Part shown: positions 16,647-24,096 of the stretch, piece after piece | Numbering within the stretch: position 1 is the stretch's first letter | How the letters are laid out: each line of letters opens with the position of its first letter | Position numbers and translations under genes: made by a program | NCBI GenBank assembly: GCA_002368605.1 | Contig: DFEB01000033.1 | Location: forward strand, 1-64,000 | DNA length: 64,000 nucleotides | From: Treponema sp. UBA3813 | GTDB taxonomy: Bacteria; Spirochaetota; Spirochaetia; Treponematales; Treponemataceae | Reading direction: 5' to 3' | The notes under the pieces: generated by a model | Databases searched by the model: none | The model's input: only the letters and a program-made list of their open reading frames with translations | What the model was told of the DNA's origin: nothing

Positions 16647-18737
16647 ATGAAAAAGTTCATTCAATATCTTAAAAGCCCGAAAAGTGACATTCTTCTTTTC
16701 ATCCTTCTTTTGATTTTCGCAAATCTTGTGGTCAGCCGCTCTTATTTCAGAATCGACCTTACCTCCCCAAAATCATATTCCCTTTCAAAAGGAAGCGAGC
16801 AGGTTGTAAAGACTCTGGAAGAGCCTCTTTCGGTCAAAGTTTTCTTCTCTGACAATCTCAACGCCCCTTATTCCAGCGTCTACCAGTACATCAAGGATAT
16901 TCTGGTGGAATACAAATCAGCCGCCAACGACAATTTCTCTTACGAATTCGTCGATATGAAAAAGGCCGAGAATGAAAAAGCCGCCAGAGATTACGGCCTC
17001 AACCAGATTCAGATTCAGGAGCTTAAAAACAACGAGGTCGGCGTGAAGCGGGTCTGGATGGGAATCGCCCTTTTGTACGCTGACCGAATCGAAGTCCTGG
17101 ACTCCCTCACGAGCACCGACGGCCTTGAATACAGAATCACCACCACGATTTCAAACATGGTCTCAACCACCAGTGCGCTTGCTGGCCTTGCCGGTGAAGT
17201 GAAACTCACTCTCTATGCCACTAAAAAACTCGCTGATTTCAAAATCATCGGCTTCAACCAGATGGAAGATGAAATCCGCGCGGCTTACGGCGAAATCAAC
17301 AAAAAGAACAAGAACCGAATCCGTTTTGAGAGCATTGAGCCGCCTGCAAGCGAAATTCCTTCCCTCGTGGAAAAATACGGAATCCAGTCGCTTAACTGGA
17401 ACGACCCCGACCTTGGTCAGGGAACTGGCGCGCTTGGACTTGTCCTTGAATATGGCGAAAAATTCTCCCTTCTTCCTGTAAAAATGTCCAGAGATTTCTT
17501 CGGACGCAACATGATTACCGGCCTTGAAGGTTTGAACGAGCAGATTGAGGAAAGCCTTAAATCCCTGGTCTCAAAATCTCAGGAAATCGGCTACATTACG
17601 GGCCACGGTGAAGTTGAAGCCAGTGAGCAGGGCCAGTACGGTCAGCCTTCACCATCGGTTTTTGCCCAGCTCATTTCTGACCGCTACACTCTCAAAGAAA
17701 TCAAGCTGGCCGAGGAAGAAATCCCTCAGTCTCTTTCAAGCATCATTATCAACGGCCCCAAATCTTCTTTCACCGACGAAGAGCTTTATAAAATCGACCA
17801 GTATGTTTTGAGGGGCGGAAATATCCTTCTCTTCCTTGATCCCTTTGAGGAAGTTCAGGCAAATCCATACTCTCAGCCGACTTACAATCCGATTAACACA
17901 GGTCTTGAAAAGAATCTTGAGAAATGGGGAATCTCTGTCGGCAAAAAATATGTCTACGATTTGAATTGTTTCAGCCAGACCGACCGCCAGTACGGAAAGA
18001 TGAATTTCTATGTGGCTCCAATGATGCAGAAAAACACTTTGGATCAGAAAAGCCCCATTACCAAAAACTTGGGCTATGTGATTTTCTTCCAGAACGCTCC
18101 TCTTGACGTGACTGCCGCAAAAGAAAACAAAGATGCGCGCGTCACGGTTTTGGCAAAATCTTCAAAGGAATCATGGACTGTGGATTCAAACATCAGCCCT
18201 GACCCGCGATTCATTTCTGTTCCAAGCGACAAATCAACTATGGCAAGCGAAAATCTTGCGGTTCTTGTTGAGGGAAAATTCTCTTCTGCTTTCAGCGAAA
18301 AGCCAAAATCTGCTGATAAGAATGAATCTGCTGACAGCGCGGCAATTTCTTCCAGCGAGCATTTGGCAAAATCTGTCCAGAACGGAAAAATCCTCGTGGT
18401 GGGAAGCTCTATTCTTGGCGGTGGACGAATCGCCATGTTTAACAACGCCCAGCTTTTGGACGCGGAAGGAAATCAGCCTGTATCAATGTTCGTCCGAAAC
18501 GCCGTGGATTATCTCAACGGCGAGGAAGATTTGTGTACAATGCGCACAAAGGGCTTGTCGCTCAATACCCTCACCGTAAAGAATCCGGCCGCTTCAACCG
18601 TGGCAAAATATTTCAACGAAATCGGGCTTGTGGTAATCGTCGCTCTTTGCGGCCTTTTGGTACTCTTGAAAATCAAAGCCAAAAAACGAGCCATCCGGGA
18701 GCGATACAACCCGAACGATTCGAGAATAGAAAAATGA
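16647..18737 (+). CDS. GldG-like ABC-associated periplasmic/membrane protein (PF09822)
   Basis: The 696-residue protein has an N-terminal membrane helix (about 14-32), a large extracytoplasmic region and a C-terminal helix (GLVVIVALCGLLVLLKIKAKK). The GldG/ABC_transp_aux domain is recognisable by YSLSKGSEQVVKTLEEPLSVKVFFSDNLNAPYSSVYQYIKDILVEY and by IGYITGHGEV, FTDEELYKIDQYVLRGGNILLFLDPF. It would sit with the GldA/F-like transporter in the cytoplasmic membrane and face the periplasm. The gene ends 6 bases before a nested palindromic element (18744-18867). Confidence 0.88.
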   Translation: MKKFIQYLKSPKSDILLFILLLIFANLVVSRSYFRIDLTSPKSYSLSKGSEQVVKTLEEPLSVKVFFSDNLNAPYSSVYQYIKDILVEYKSAANDNFSYEFVDMKKAENEKAARDYGLNQIQIQELKNNEVGVKRVWMGIALLYADRIEVLDSLTSTDGLEYRITTTISNMVSTTSALAGLAGEVKLTLYATKKLADFKIIGFNQMEDEIRAAYGEINKKNKNRIRFESIEPPASEIPSLVEKYGIQSLNWNDPDLGQGTGALGLVLEYGEKFSLLPVKMSRDFFGRNMITGLEGLNEQIEESLKSLVSKSQEIGYITGHGEVEASEQGQYGQPSPSVFAQLISDRYTLKEIKLAEEEIPQSLSSIIINGPKSSFTDEELYKIDQYVLRGGNILLFLDPFEEVQANPYSQPTYNPINTGLEKNLEKWGISVGKKYVYDLNCFSQTDRQYGKMNFYVAPMMQKNTLDQKSPITKNLGYVIFFQNAPLDVTAAKENKDARVTVLAKSSKESWTVDSNISPDPRFISVPSDKSTMASENLAVLVEGKFSSAFSEKPKSADKNESADSAAISSSEHLAKSVQNGKILVVGSSILGGGRIAMFNNAQLLDAEGNQPVSMFVRNAVDYLNGEEDLCTMRTKGLSLNTLTVKNPAASTVAKYFNEIGLVVIVALCGLLVLLKIKAKKRAIRERYNPNDSRIEK

Positions 18738-18743
18738 AAAGAA

Positions 18744-18867
18744 TCCACAGATTAGCACAGATATACACAGATTAAGGAAGTATGATATACGAAAATCTGT
18801 CGTGTAATATGAGAGATTTTCGTTTTAGAAAAAATATAATCTGTGGTAATCGGTGTAAATCTGTGGA
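18744..18867. repeat. Nested palindromic element (3 x 10-base arms) between gldG-like and DUF4340 genes
   Basis: Left arm 18744-18774 and right arm 18837-18867 are 31-base inverted repeats matching at 25 of 31 positions. Each arm is three 10-base units close to nnCACAGATT (TCCACAGATT, AGCACAGATA, TACACAGATT). Inside the loop a second perfect 9-base inverted repeat lies at 18790-18798 and 18814-18822 (CGAAAATCT/AGATTTTCG). The element fills nearly the whole intergenic gap. The same arm design occurs inside rimO at 47593-47667. Confidence 0.75.
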
Positions 18868-18886
18868 CAAAGATATGGAGTTGATT

Positions 18887-19486
18887 ATGAATTTTAAAAA
18901 TATAATGCTTAGAAAGGCAATACTGGCCTCTGCCGTGGTGGTGCTGGCTTTGATTTATATCTTGCAGGTGATTTTGGGAAGCCGGTCTTCTGTAAAAGAT
19001 TTTGTCATCGACAAGACTTATGACACAATCGAAATCTCTTCCAGCGAGAATGGCACGCTTTTGCTCAAAAGATACGGCGATTTCTGGAAAGTCAACGACG
19101 AGGAAGCTGACTCAGGCAAGGCAAAGATGATTTCTGACGCCTTAAGCAGAATCAAAACCCTTTCCGTAATCTCAAAGTCCTCAAGCGAGGACGCAATCGA
19201 GCGATACGGCTTCACAGACTCTTCAAAAATCACTGTAAAAGTGAGCGACAACGGCAAGGAATATCTGAGCCTTGAAGTGGGAAAAGACGCCGCCAACGGC
19301 CAGCAGAACTACATCCGCGTGAATGGGAAAAGCGAAATCTATCTTGCGAGCGGTGCCTTGCGCCAGAAATTCAATGTAAAGGCAGATGAGTTAAAGGCTC
19401 CCAAGAAAGAAGAGACAGCTCCAGCCGCTCCAGCCGAAAATGCCCCTGCTGAGGGAGCGTCTCCCAGCCTTCAGCCTGGCGTTTAG
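18887..19486 (+). CDS. DUF4340-like protein of the Gld-type ABC operon
   Basis: The 199-residue protein has an N-terminal signal anchor (ILASAVVVLALIYILQVIL) and an extracytoplasmic domain with ISSSENGTLLLKRYGDFWKVND and KMISDALSRIKTLSVISK, the repeat pattern of DUF4340 proteins that often follow GldG-like genes. The C-terminus is Pro/Ala/Glu-rich. ATG 18887 is preceded by GGAG 6 bases upstream. The longer in-frame extension to 18782 would consist of palindromic element DNA and is rejected. Confidence 0.75.
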   Translation: MNFKNIMLRKAILASAVVVLALIYILQVILGSRSSVKDFVIDKTYDTIEISSSENGTLLLKRYGDFWKVNDEEADSGKAKMISDALSRIKTLSVISKSSSEDAIERYGFTDSSKITVKVSDNGKEYLSLEVGKDAANGQQNYIRVNGKSEIYLASGALRQKFNVKADELKAPKKEETAPAAPAENAPAEGASPSLQPGV

Positions 19487-19571
19487 GGAATGACTGTCAA
19501 AAAATTAATTTGTTATAGCCGATTAACAGAAAATTCACTATATTTATAGGGATTATAGGAGATTCCATAAA

Positions 19572-20846
19572 ATGGCAAAAAAACTTACACCAATGACCTT
19601 GCTCTGCGGTTACTTGGGCGCGGGAAAAACCACGCTTTTGAATAAAGTCCTTAACAATCAGGAAGGCTACAAGGTCGCTGTCATCGTAAACGACATCGGC
19701 GAAGTCAATGTTGACGCAAAACTCATCGCTGACGGAGCTAAAATCACCGATACCAGCGACATCGTTCCGCTTACAAACGGCTGTATCTGCTGTACCCTCA
19801 AAAGCCAGCTGGCACAGAATATCGAAAACCTCATTAAGACAGGCAAATACGACTACATTATGATTGAGGCTTCCGGCGTTTGTGAGCCAATGCCAATCGC
19901 TCAGGAACTTGAGATGATTAAAAATGGCAAGCTTGACAATGTTGTAGGCGTTGTTGACGCTGCCCGCCTTGTTGACGAATTTGCAGGCGGTGACAAACTC
20001 CTCGCAAAAGAGAAAATAGGCGAGGAAGATATCGAGAGTCTTTTGGTTCAGCAGATTGAGTTCTGCTCAACTTTGGTCATCAACAAAAAAGATTTGGTCA
20101 CCGAAGACCAGTTCAAGAAAGTCCGCAAAGTTATCGAAGTCCTTCACCCTGGCGTAAAAATCATCGAAACAAGCCACGGTGATGTTCCTGTCTCTGACAT
20201 CCTTGCGACAGGAAGCTTTGAATTTGAGACAGTTTATGCTTCTGCCGGCTGGTGCAAACAGCTTGAAGAAGGCGAAATTGATGACGACGATGATGAAGAT
20301 GAAGACGAACATCATCATCACCACGACCACGACAATCCTGAGCATGGCGAGGAAGGTCATGTCTGTGATGAGCATTGTGACCATCACCATGACGATGATG
20401 ACGACCATGATCATGACGAGCACGGACATCACCATCATCACCACGAGCATAAGCATGACGGAGACAGCGGAGCTGACGAGGACGAATATGGAATCGGAAC
20501 ATTCATCTACTACCGCCGTAAGCCTTTTGACCGCCAGAAGTTGGACGAATACGCAAATAAATGGCCTCGAAGCATTATCCGCTGCAAAGGGCTTCTGTGG
20601 TTCAGCGATGAAGAAGAAATGGCCTATGTCTTTGAGACAAGCGGCCGTCAGATTCAGGCCGGTTACTCAGGTCAGTGGATTGCAGCCGCTCCCAAAAAAG
20701 AGCAGGAAAAAATCCTCGCCGCTAATCCTGAAATCAAAAAGGAATGGGATGAAACTGTCGGCGACCGTATGGTAAAACTTTGTATCATCGGCCAGAATCT
20801 GGATAAAAAAGCAATTTCAGCAGAGCTGGACGCTTGTCTGGCTTAA
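19572..20846 (+). CDS. CobW-family P-loop GTPase (metallochaperone) with His/Asp-rich arm
   Basis: The 424-residue protein of the COG0523 group has Walker A GYLGAGKTTLLN, switch VNDIGEVNVD, the conserved metal motif NGCICCTL, IEASGVCEP, and NKKD for guanine specificity. Between the GTPase and the C-terminal CobW_C domain lies an insert, about residues 236-310, made almost only of His, Asp and Glu, as in zinc or nickel chaperones. This suggests delivery or storage of zinc or another divalent metal to a client protein; the client is not identifiable here. It has its own RBS (AGGAG) and appears monocistronic. Confidence 0.88.
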   Translation: MAKKLTPMTLLCGYLGAGKTTLLNKVLNNQEGYKVAVIVNDIGEVNVDAKLIADGAKITDTSDIVPLTNGCICCTLKSQLAQNIENLIKTGKYDYIMIEASGVCEPMPIAQELEMIKNGKLDNVVGVVDAARLVDEFAGGDKLLAKEKIGEEDIESLLVQQIEFCSTLVINKKDLVTEDQFKKVRKVIEVLHPGVKIIETSHGDVPVSDILATGSFEFETVYASAGWCKQLEEGEIDDDDDEDEDEHHHHHDHDNPEHGEEGHVCDEHCDHHHDDDDDHDHDEHGHHHHHHEHKHDGDSGADEDEYGIGTFIYYRRKPFDRQKLDEYANKWPRSIIRCKGLLWFSDEEEMAYVFETSGRQIQAGYSGQWIAAAPKKEQEKILAANPEIKKEWDETVGDRMVKLCIIGQNLDKKAISAELDACLA

Positions 20847-20863
20847 GGCTCTCGACCGGCTCC

Positions 20864-21796
20864 CTACATATGAAAGCCTTCGCCTAGATAGATTTCCCTT
20901 GCTTCGGGGCTGTCGATGATTTCTTGGCGGGTGCCTTGGATTAAAATCTGGCCAGTGCTTACTATAATTGCCCGGTCGGTGATTTCCAGCGTATCGCGGA
21001 CATTGTGGTCTGTAATCAGGACTCCGATTCCCCGCTTTGCAAGCAATTTTATCATTCCCTTAATGTCCGCTACGGCAATGGGGTCGATTCCGGCGAAAGG
21101 CTCGTCCAAAAGCAGAAATTTCGGCTCGATTGCAAGGGAGCGGGCAATTTCCGTTCTCCGCCGTTCACCGCCTGAAAGTGTGTAGGCCAGCTGTTTTCGG
21201 ATTCGGCCGATTGCAAATTCTTCAATTAACTCTTCCAGTTTTTGTTTTTTTTCGGCTCTGGTTAAATCAGGGCGGGTTTCCAAAATCGACCAGATATTTT
21301 CTTCGACGGTGAGTTTTTTAAAGACACTTGGCTCCTGTGGCAAATAGGAAATTCCCAGCTGGGCCCGCTTGAACATGGGAAGGGGAGTGATTCGCTTGTT
21401 ATCCAAGAAAATCTCGCCGGAAGTGGGCTTGTAAAATCCGACAATCATGTAGAAACTCGTCGTCTTTCCAGCACCGTTAGGGCCAAGCAAGCCCAAGACT
21501 TCGCCTGTGTGCATCTGAAAATCAACACCTTGCACGACTTTCTTTTTTCCGAAGGATTTATAGAGGGAAGAGACTCGTAAAGTGTGCTGCGAACCAGAAA
21601 TCCCTCCCTGGATTTCTGGATTCGAACGAGAATTTTCCTCTGGAAAATTCTCTCCTGTCTTTGCCCCTGCCTCCTGCAGGGCATTTTCTTCAATGAGGGA
21701 TTCGTTCTGTGAAGCCTGCTGCGAACCAGAAATCCCTTCTTGCTTTTCTCCTACATCCTGTAAGGCAGATTCGTTTTCAATTTTCTCATCGCTCAT
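20864..21796 (-). CDS. lptB: LPS-export ATPase LptB with repeat-built N-terminal tail
   Basis: The ATPase part starts near residue 77 and shows Walker A GLLGPNGAGKTTSFYMI, Q-loop YLPQEPSVF, signature TLSGGERRRTEIARSLA, Walker B FLLLDEPFAGIDP and ITDHNVRDTLEI, a close match to LptB. LptB powers lipopolysaccharide or lipooligosaccharide transport with LptFG. Usual length is about 240. Here about 75 acidic residues precede it, containing two copies of a 44-residue unit (EGISGSQ and GGISGSQ). The ATG overlaps the lptA stop by 4 bases, supporting this start despite the odd tail. Confidence 0.88.
   Translation of the reverse strand: MSDEKIENESALQDVGEKQEGISGSQQASQNESLIEENALQEAGAKTGENFPEENSRSNPEIQGGISGSQHTLRVSSLYKSFGKKKVVQGVDFQMHTGEVLGLLGPNGAGKTTSFYMIVGFYKPTSGEIFLDNKRITPLPMFKRAQLGISYLPQEPSVFKKLTVEENIWSILETRPDLTRAEKKQKLEELIEEFAIGRIRKQLAYTLSGGERRRTEIARSLAIEPKFLLLDEPFAGIDPIAVADIKGMIKLLAKRGIGVLITDHNVRDTLEITDRAIIVSTGQILIQGTRQEIIDSPEAREIYLGEGFHM
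21586..21737. repeat. Palindromic direct repeats encoding the LptB N-terminal tail
   Basis: A perfect 20-base direct repeat (GCTGCGAACCAGAAATCCCT) occurs at 21586-21605 and 21718-21737, period 132 bases (44 codons). Between the copies lie three hairpins: 21594-21619 (10-base arms CCAGAAATCC), 21628-21652 (11-base arms GAGAATTTTCC), and 21663-21682 (GCCC-TGC with one bulge). Confidence 0.75.
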
Positions 21797-22542
21797 TCTT
21801 TTCCCTCCGGCTTTTCCTCAGCCTTTATTACTTTTTCTGCTTCTGGCTTTTCTTCTGGAAGATTTTCATTTTCACCAGAAATATTGTTTGTAGCTTTTTC
21901 TTCTTTTTCAGCTTCTTCTTTTTTAGAGTCCGTTACAGTTCCTGAAACTCGACCCGAAAGTGTTATTTCCTGGGATTTGAGGTTTAAAATAATTTCTTGG
22001 GCCCTGAATGTGTCATCTCCCTGAACGATTTTTGGATTTCCACTCATTTCCAAAATTTGGGATGTTTTTCTGTAGATAGCAAAAGCCGCCGTGCAAGTGT
22101 TGTTTTTTTGCTTGAGAGTTATCCCAATCTGCATAGTTGCGATTTCTTTGTTTTGATTGTAATCGATAATTTGAGCATCTATGGTAACATCATTGTCAAT
22201 ATCGACCATGTGAACAGAGTCTTCAAGTCTGGCGAGTTTTGTCTCTCTGTCATAAATTAATTTTCCGCATGTGAAATCCATTTTTGTTTCGGTGTTTTTC
22301 CCTTCGACAGTTCCTTCTGCTGTTATATACCTGAAGTCCTCTCCACTCAGTTTTATTGAGTCTGCTTTGATTTCCATTGTCGGTGTTTTGACGAAAGCAT
22401 CTCCTGTTAATTTTGTTTCGTCATTTTTGCTTCCAGAAACTCCTGTCATAGAGTCGGCTTTGAATGTTATTTCTTCTGAAAAAGAAAGGGGGTGTGAAAA
22501 AAAAATGAAGGAAAGTGCGAAAAATAAAATTTTAGTTTTCAT
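21793..22542 (-). CDS. lptA: LptA/OstA-like periplasmic LPS transport protein
   Basis: The 249-residue protein has a signal peptide (MKTKILFFALSFIFFSHPLSFS) and then repeated beta-jellyroll segments of the OstA/LptA type: ITFKADSMTGVSG, FVKTPTMEIKADSIKLSGEDF, GTVEGKNTETKMDFTCGKLIYD, and ILEMSGNPKIVQGDDTFRAQEIILNLKSQEITLSG. The last about 45 residues are a Glu/Lys-rich tail. It lies between lptC and lptB and overlaps both. LptA would bridge the periplasm for lipid export. Confidence 0.82.
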   Translation of the reverse strand: MKTKILFFALSFIFFSHPLSFSEEITFKADSMTGVSGSKNDETKLTGDAFVKTPTMEIKADSIKLSGEDFRYITAEGTVEGKNTETKMDFTCGKLIYDRETKLARLEDSVHMVDIDNDVTIDAQIIDYNQNKEIATMQIGITLKQKNNTCTAAFAIYRKTSQILEMSGNPKIVQGDDTFRAQEIILNLKSQEITLSGRVSGTVTDSKKEEAEKEEKATNNISGENENLPEEKPEAEKVIKAEEKPEGKE

Positions 22543-23095
22543 TTCCGTCCTCGCTTACTGATGTTGTAATTTTGCCTGAAACTCCGCCCAAAAAAGAATA
22601 GCTTTTGCTTACTCCGCTGGCACTGAATCCTTTTCCTGTCATTTGAATATCTTTTTTGTTTAGTGTGACCGTGCTGTTATTGCCGCTTGATATTTGTTCA
22701 GTTTTTTTGTTAAAACGGAGTACATTTGCCGAAATTTCCATTTCTTGACTGGCCATAGAGAGACTTATATCTCCGAAGAGATTATAAATTTCTTTTTTTG
22801 TATTTGCCGCTATTAATTGGCATGAGCCGCTTGTTTCTTTTGAGCCTTCTGAATTATAGGATGTGAAATCTGCATTTTTTGCAAATACAGCATTATCGCT
22901 TTTATATTGTTCAAGTTGCTCGGCCTTTAGCTGAAGATTTTTTTTACCATTTTGGTATTTTGTATATTGCGCATTTTTGAAAATGAATTCTGGAATTTTA
23001 TCTTCGGAATTTTCTCCGTTCGTGTAGGTTAGAGAGCAGGAAAAAGAGAATATAAGAGAAAAAAATAATGAAATTAAAACTGACTTTTTCCCCAT
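22532..23095 (-). CDS. lptC: LptC-like lipoprotein
   Basis: The 187-residue protein starts with a hydrophobic leader ending FSFSCSLTY, a spirochaete-style lipobox with cysteine at residue 20. The body has the LptC jellyroll pattern: EFIFKNAQYTKYQNGKKNLQLKAEQLEQY, NAVFAKNADFTSYNSEG, KEIYNLFGDISLSMASQEMEISANVLRFN, and STVTLNKKDIQMTGKGFSA. It overlaps lptA by 11 bases. The lptC-lptA-lptB order is the classical one. Confidence 0.78.
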   Translation of the reverse strand: MGKKSVLISLFFSLIFSFSCSLTYTNGENSEDKIPEFIFKNAQYTKYQNGKKNLQLKAEQLEQYKSDNAVFAKNADFTSYNSEGSKETSGSCQLIAANTKKEIYNLFGDISLSMASQEMEISANVLRFNKKTEQISSGNNSTVTLNKKDIQMTGKGFSASGVSKSYSFLGGVSGKITTSVSEDGNEN

Positions 23096-23165
23096 TTGTG
23101 TTATAATTTTAACATTAAGATTTGTTTATTTCAACGGAGAAGATTTTAAACTCAACTTAAAATTA

Positions 23166-23194
23166 TTTACAATTCAAAATTAAGGGTGTATAAT
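23166..23194 (+). promoter_or_regulatory. cheR promoter (leaderless type)
   Basis: TTTACA (23166-23171), a 17-base spacer and TATAAT (23189-23194) stand 7 bases before ATG 23202. Five of six -35 bases and all -10 bases match the sigma-70 consensus. No Shine-Dalgarno can fit. Confidence 0.7.
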
Positions 23195-23201
23195 TAAGTA
23201 T

Positions 23202-24017
23202 ATGGCAGACTTATTAACTGATGCAGAATTTGACATGTTCCGAAAGGTCATCTATGACGAAAGCGGAATTACTTTTTCGGCTACAAACCGATCGATTCTT
23301 GACAGCCGTTTAAAAGAAAAATTACGCGAAAAACAGTTGGATTCTATCGAAGAATATTATCGTCTCGTTATGTCAAACAAAGAAGAGATGAAGATTATGC
23401 TCGACTCTGTTACGACGAACCTTACCCGATTCTTCCGAAATCAGCCGCATTTTGATGCTCTTGTCAACTATGTTATTCCGCATGTCCTAGAGAACAAAAG
23501 AAAAACTGGTGATAATACGGTGAGAATTTGGAGTGCTGGGTGTTCAACCGGCGAAGAACCTTACACTATTGCCATGATTTTGGCAGATGTGCTTCCGGCT
23601 CCGTATAAATTTCAGATTACTGCTTCTGATATTTCCCTCAAATGTCTTATGACAGGGCAGGCTGGTTTTTATCCGGAGGCTCGCGTTACTGGTATTCCTC
23701 AAAAATACCTTGACCGTTTTTTCACCAAAAATGATCGTGGCTATCAGGTAAAGCCTGAACTTATGCAGACGATTAAATTCGACTATCATAACCTGCGTAA
23801 CGATTCTGGTGCGCGAAATCTTGATGTCGTATTCTGTCGAAATGTTCTCATCTATTTTGATGAGCCTGCACAGAAGAATGTTATTGATCGTTTTTGGAAT
23901 TCAATGGCACCAAATTCATATTTGTTCATCGGGCATTCAGAGAGTTTGTTCGGTATGGATACCAAATTTGAATTCTTAAAGACTGACTGGGCTTGTTTAT
24001 ATCAAAAGCAGGTCTAA
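23202..24017 (+). CDS. cheR: Chemotaxis protein methyltransferase
   Basis: The 271-residue protein methylates glutamates on chemoreceptors using S-adenosylmethionine. It has the all-alpha N-domain (FRKVIYDESGITFSATNRSILDSRLKEKLRE), the SAM loop RIWSAGCSTGEEPYTIAMIL at about 108-128, ITASDISLKCL, and the signature DVVFCRNVLIYFD. Length is normal. It is followed 79 bases later by cheB, and the MCP at 8216-10354 is a likely client. Confidence 0.95.
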   Translation: MADLLTDAEFDMFRKVIYDESGITFSATNRSILDSRLKEKLREKQLDSIEEYYRLVMSNKEEMKIMLDSVTTNLTRFFRNQPHFDALVNYVIPHVLENKRKTGDNTVRIWSAGCSTGEEPYTIAMILADVLPAPYKFQITASDISLKCLMTGQAGFYPEARVTGIPQKYLDRFFTKNDRGYQVKPELMQTIKFDYHNLRNDSGARNLDVVFCRNVLIYFDEPAQKNVIDRFWNSMAPNSYLFIGHSESLFGMDTKFEFLKTDWACLYQKQV

Positions 24018-24096
24018 TCACTTTTTTTGCGATTATTTTTCTGGTCTGCAGGCTTTGTCTTGCAGACTGATTTTTTTATAGGGAGGATTTTTAATT

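Noticed and set aside
18782..18886. N-terminal extension of the DUF4340 protein
   Set aside because: These codons lie largely in the palindromic element, and GGAG stands just before ATG 18887.
20067..20502. Long antisense frames rich in Val/Met or His/Arg opposite the CobW gene
   Set aside because: They are by-products of the GAT/CAT-rich codons of the His/Asp insert; no RBS or family features.
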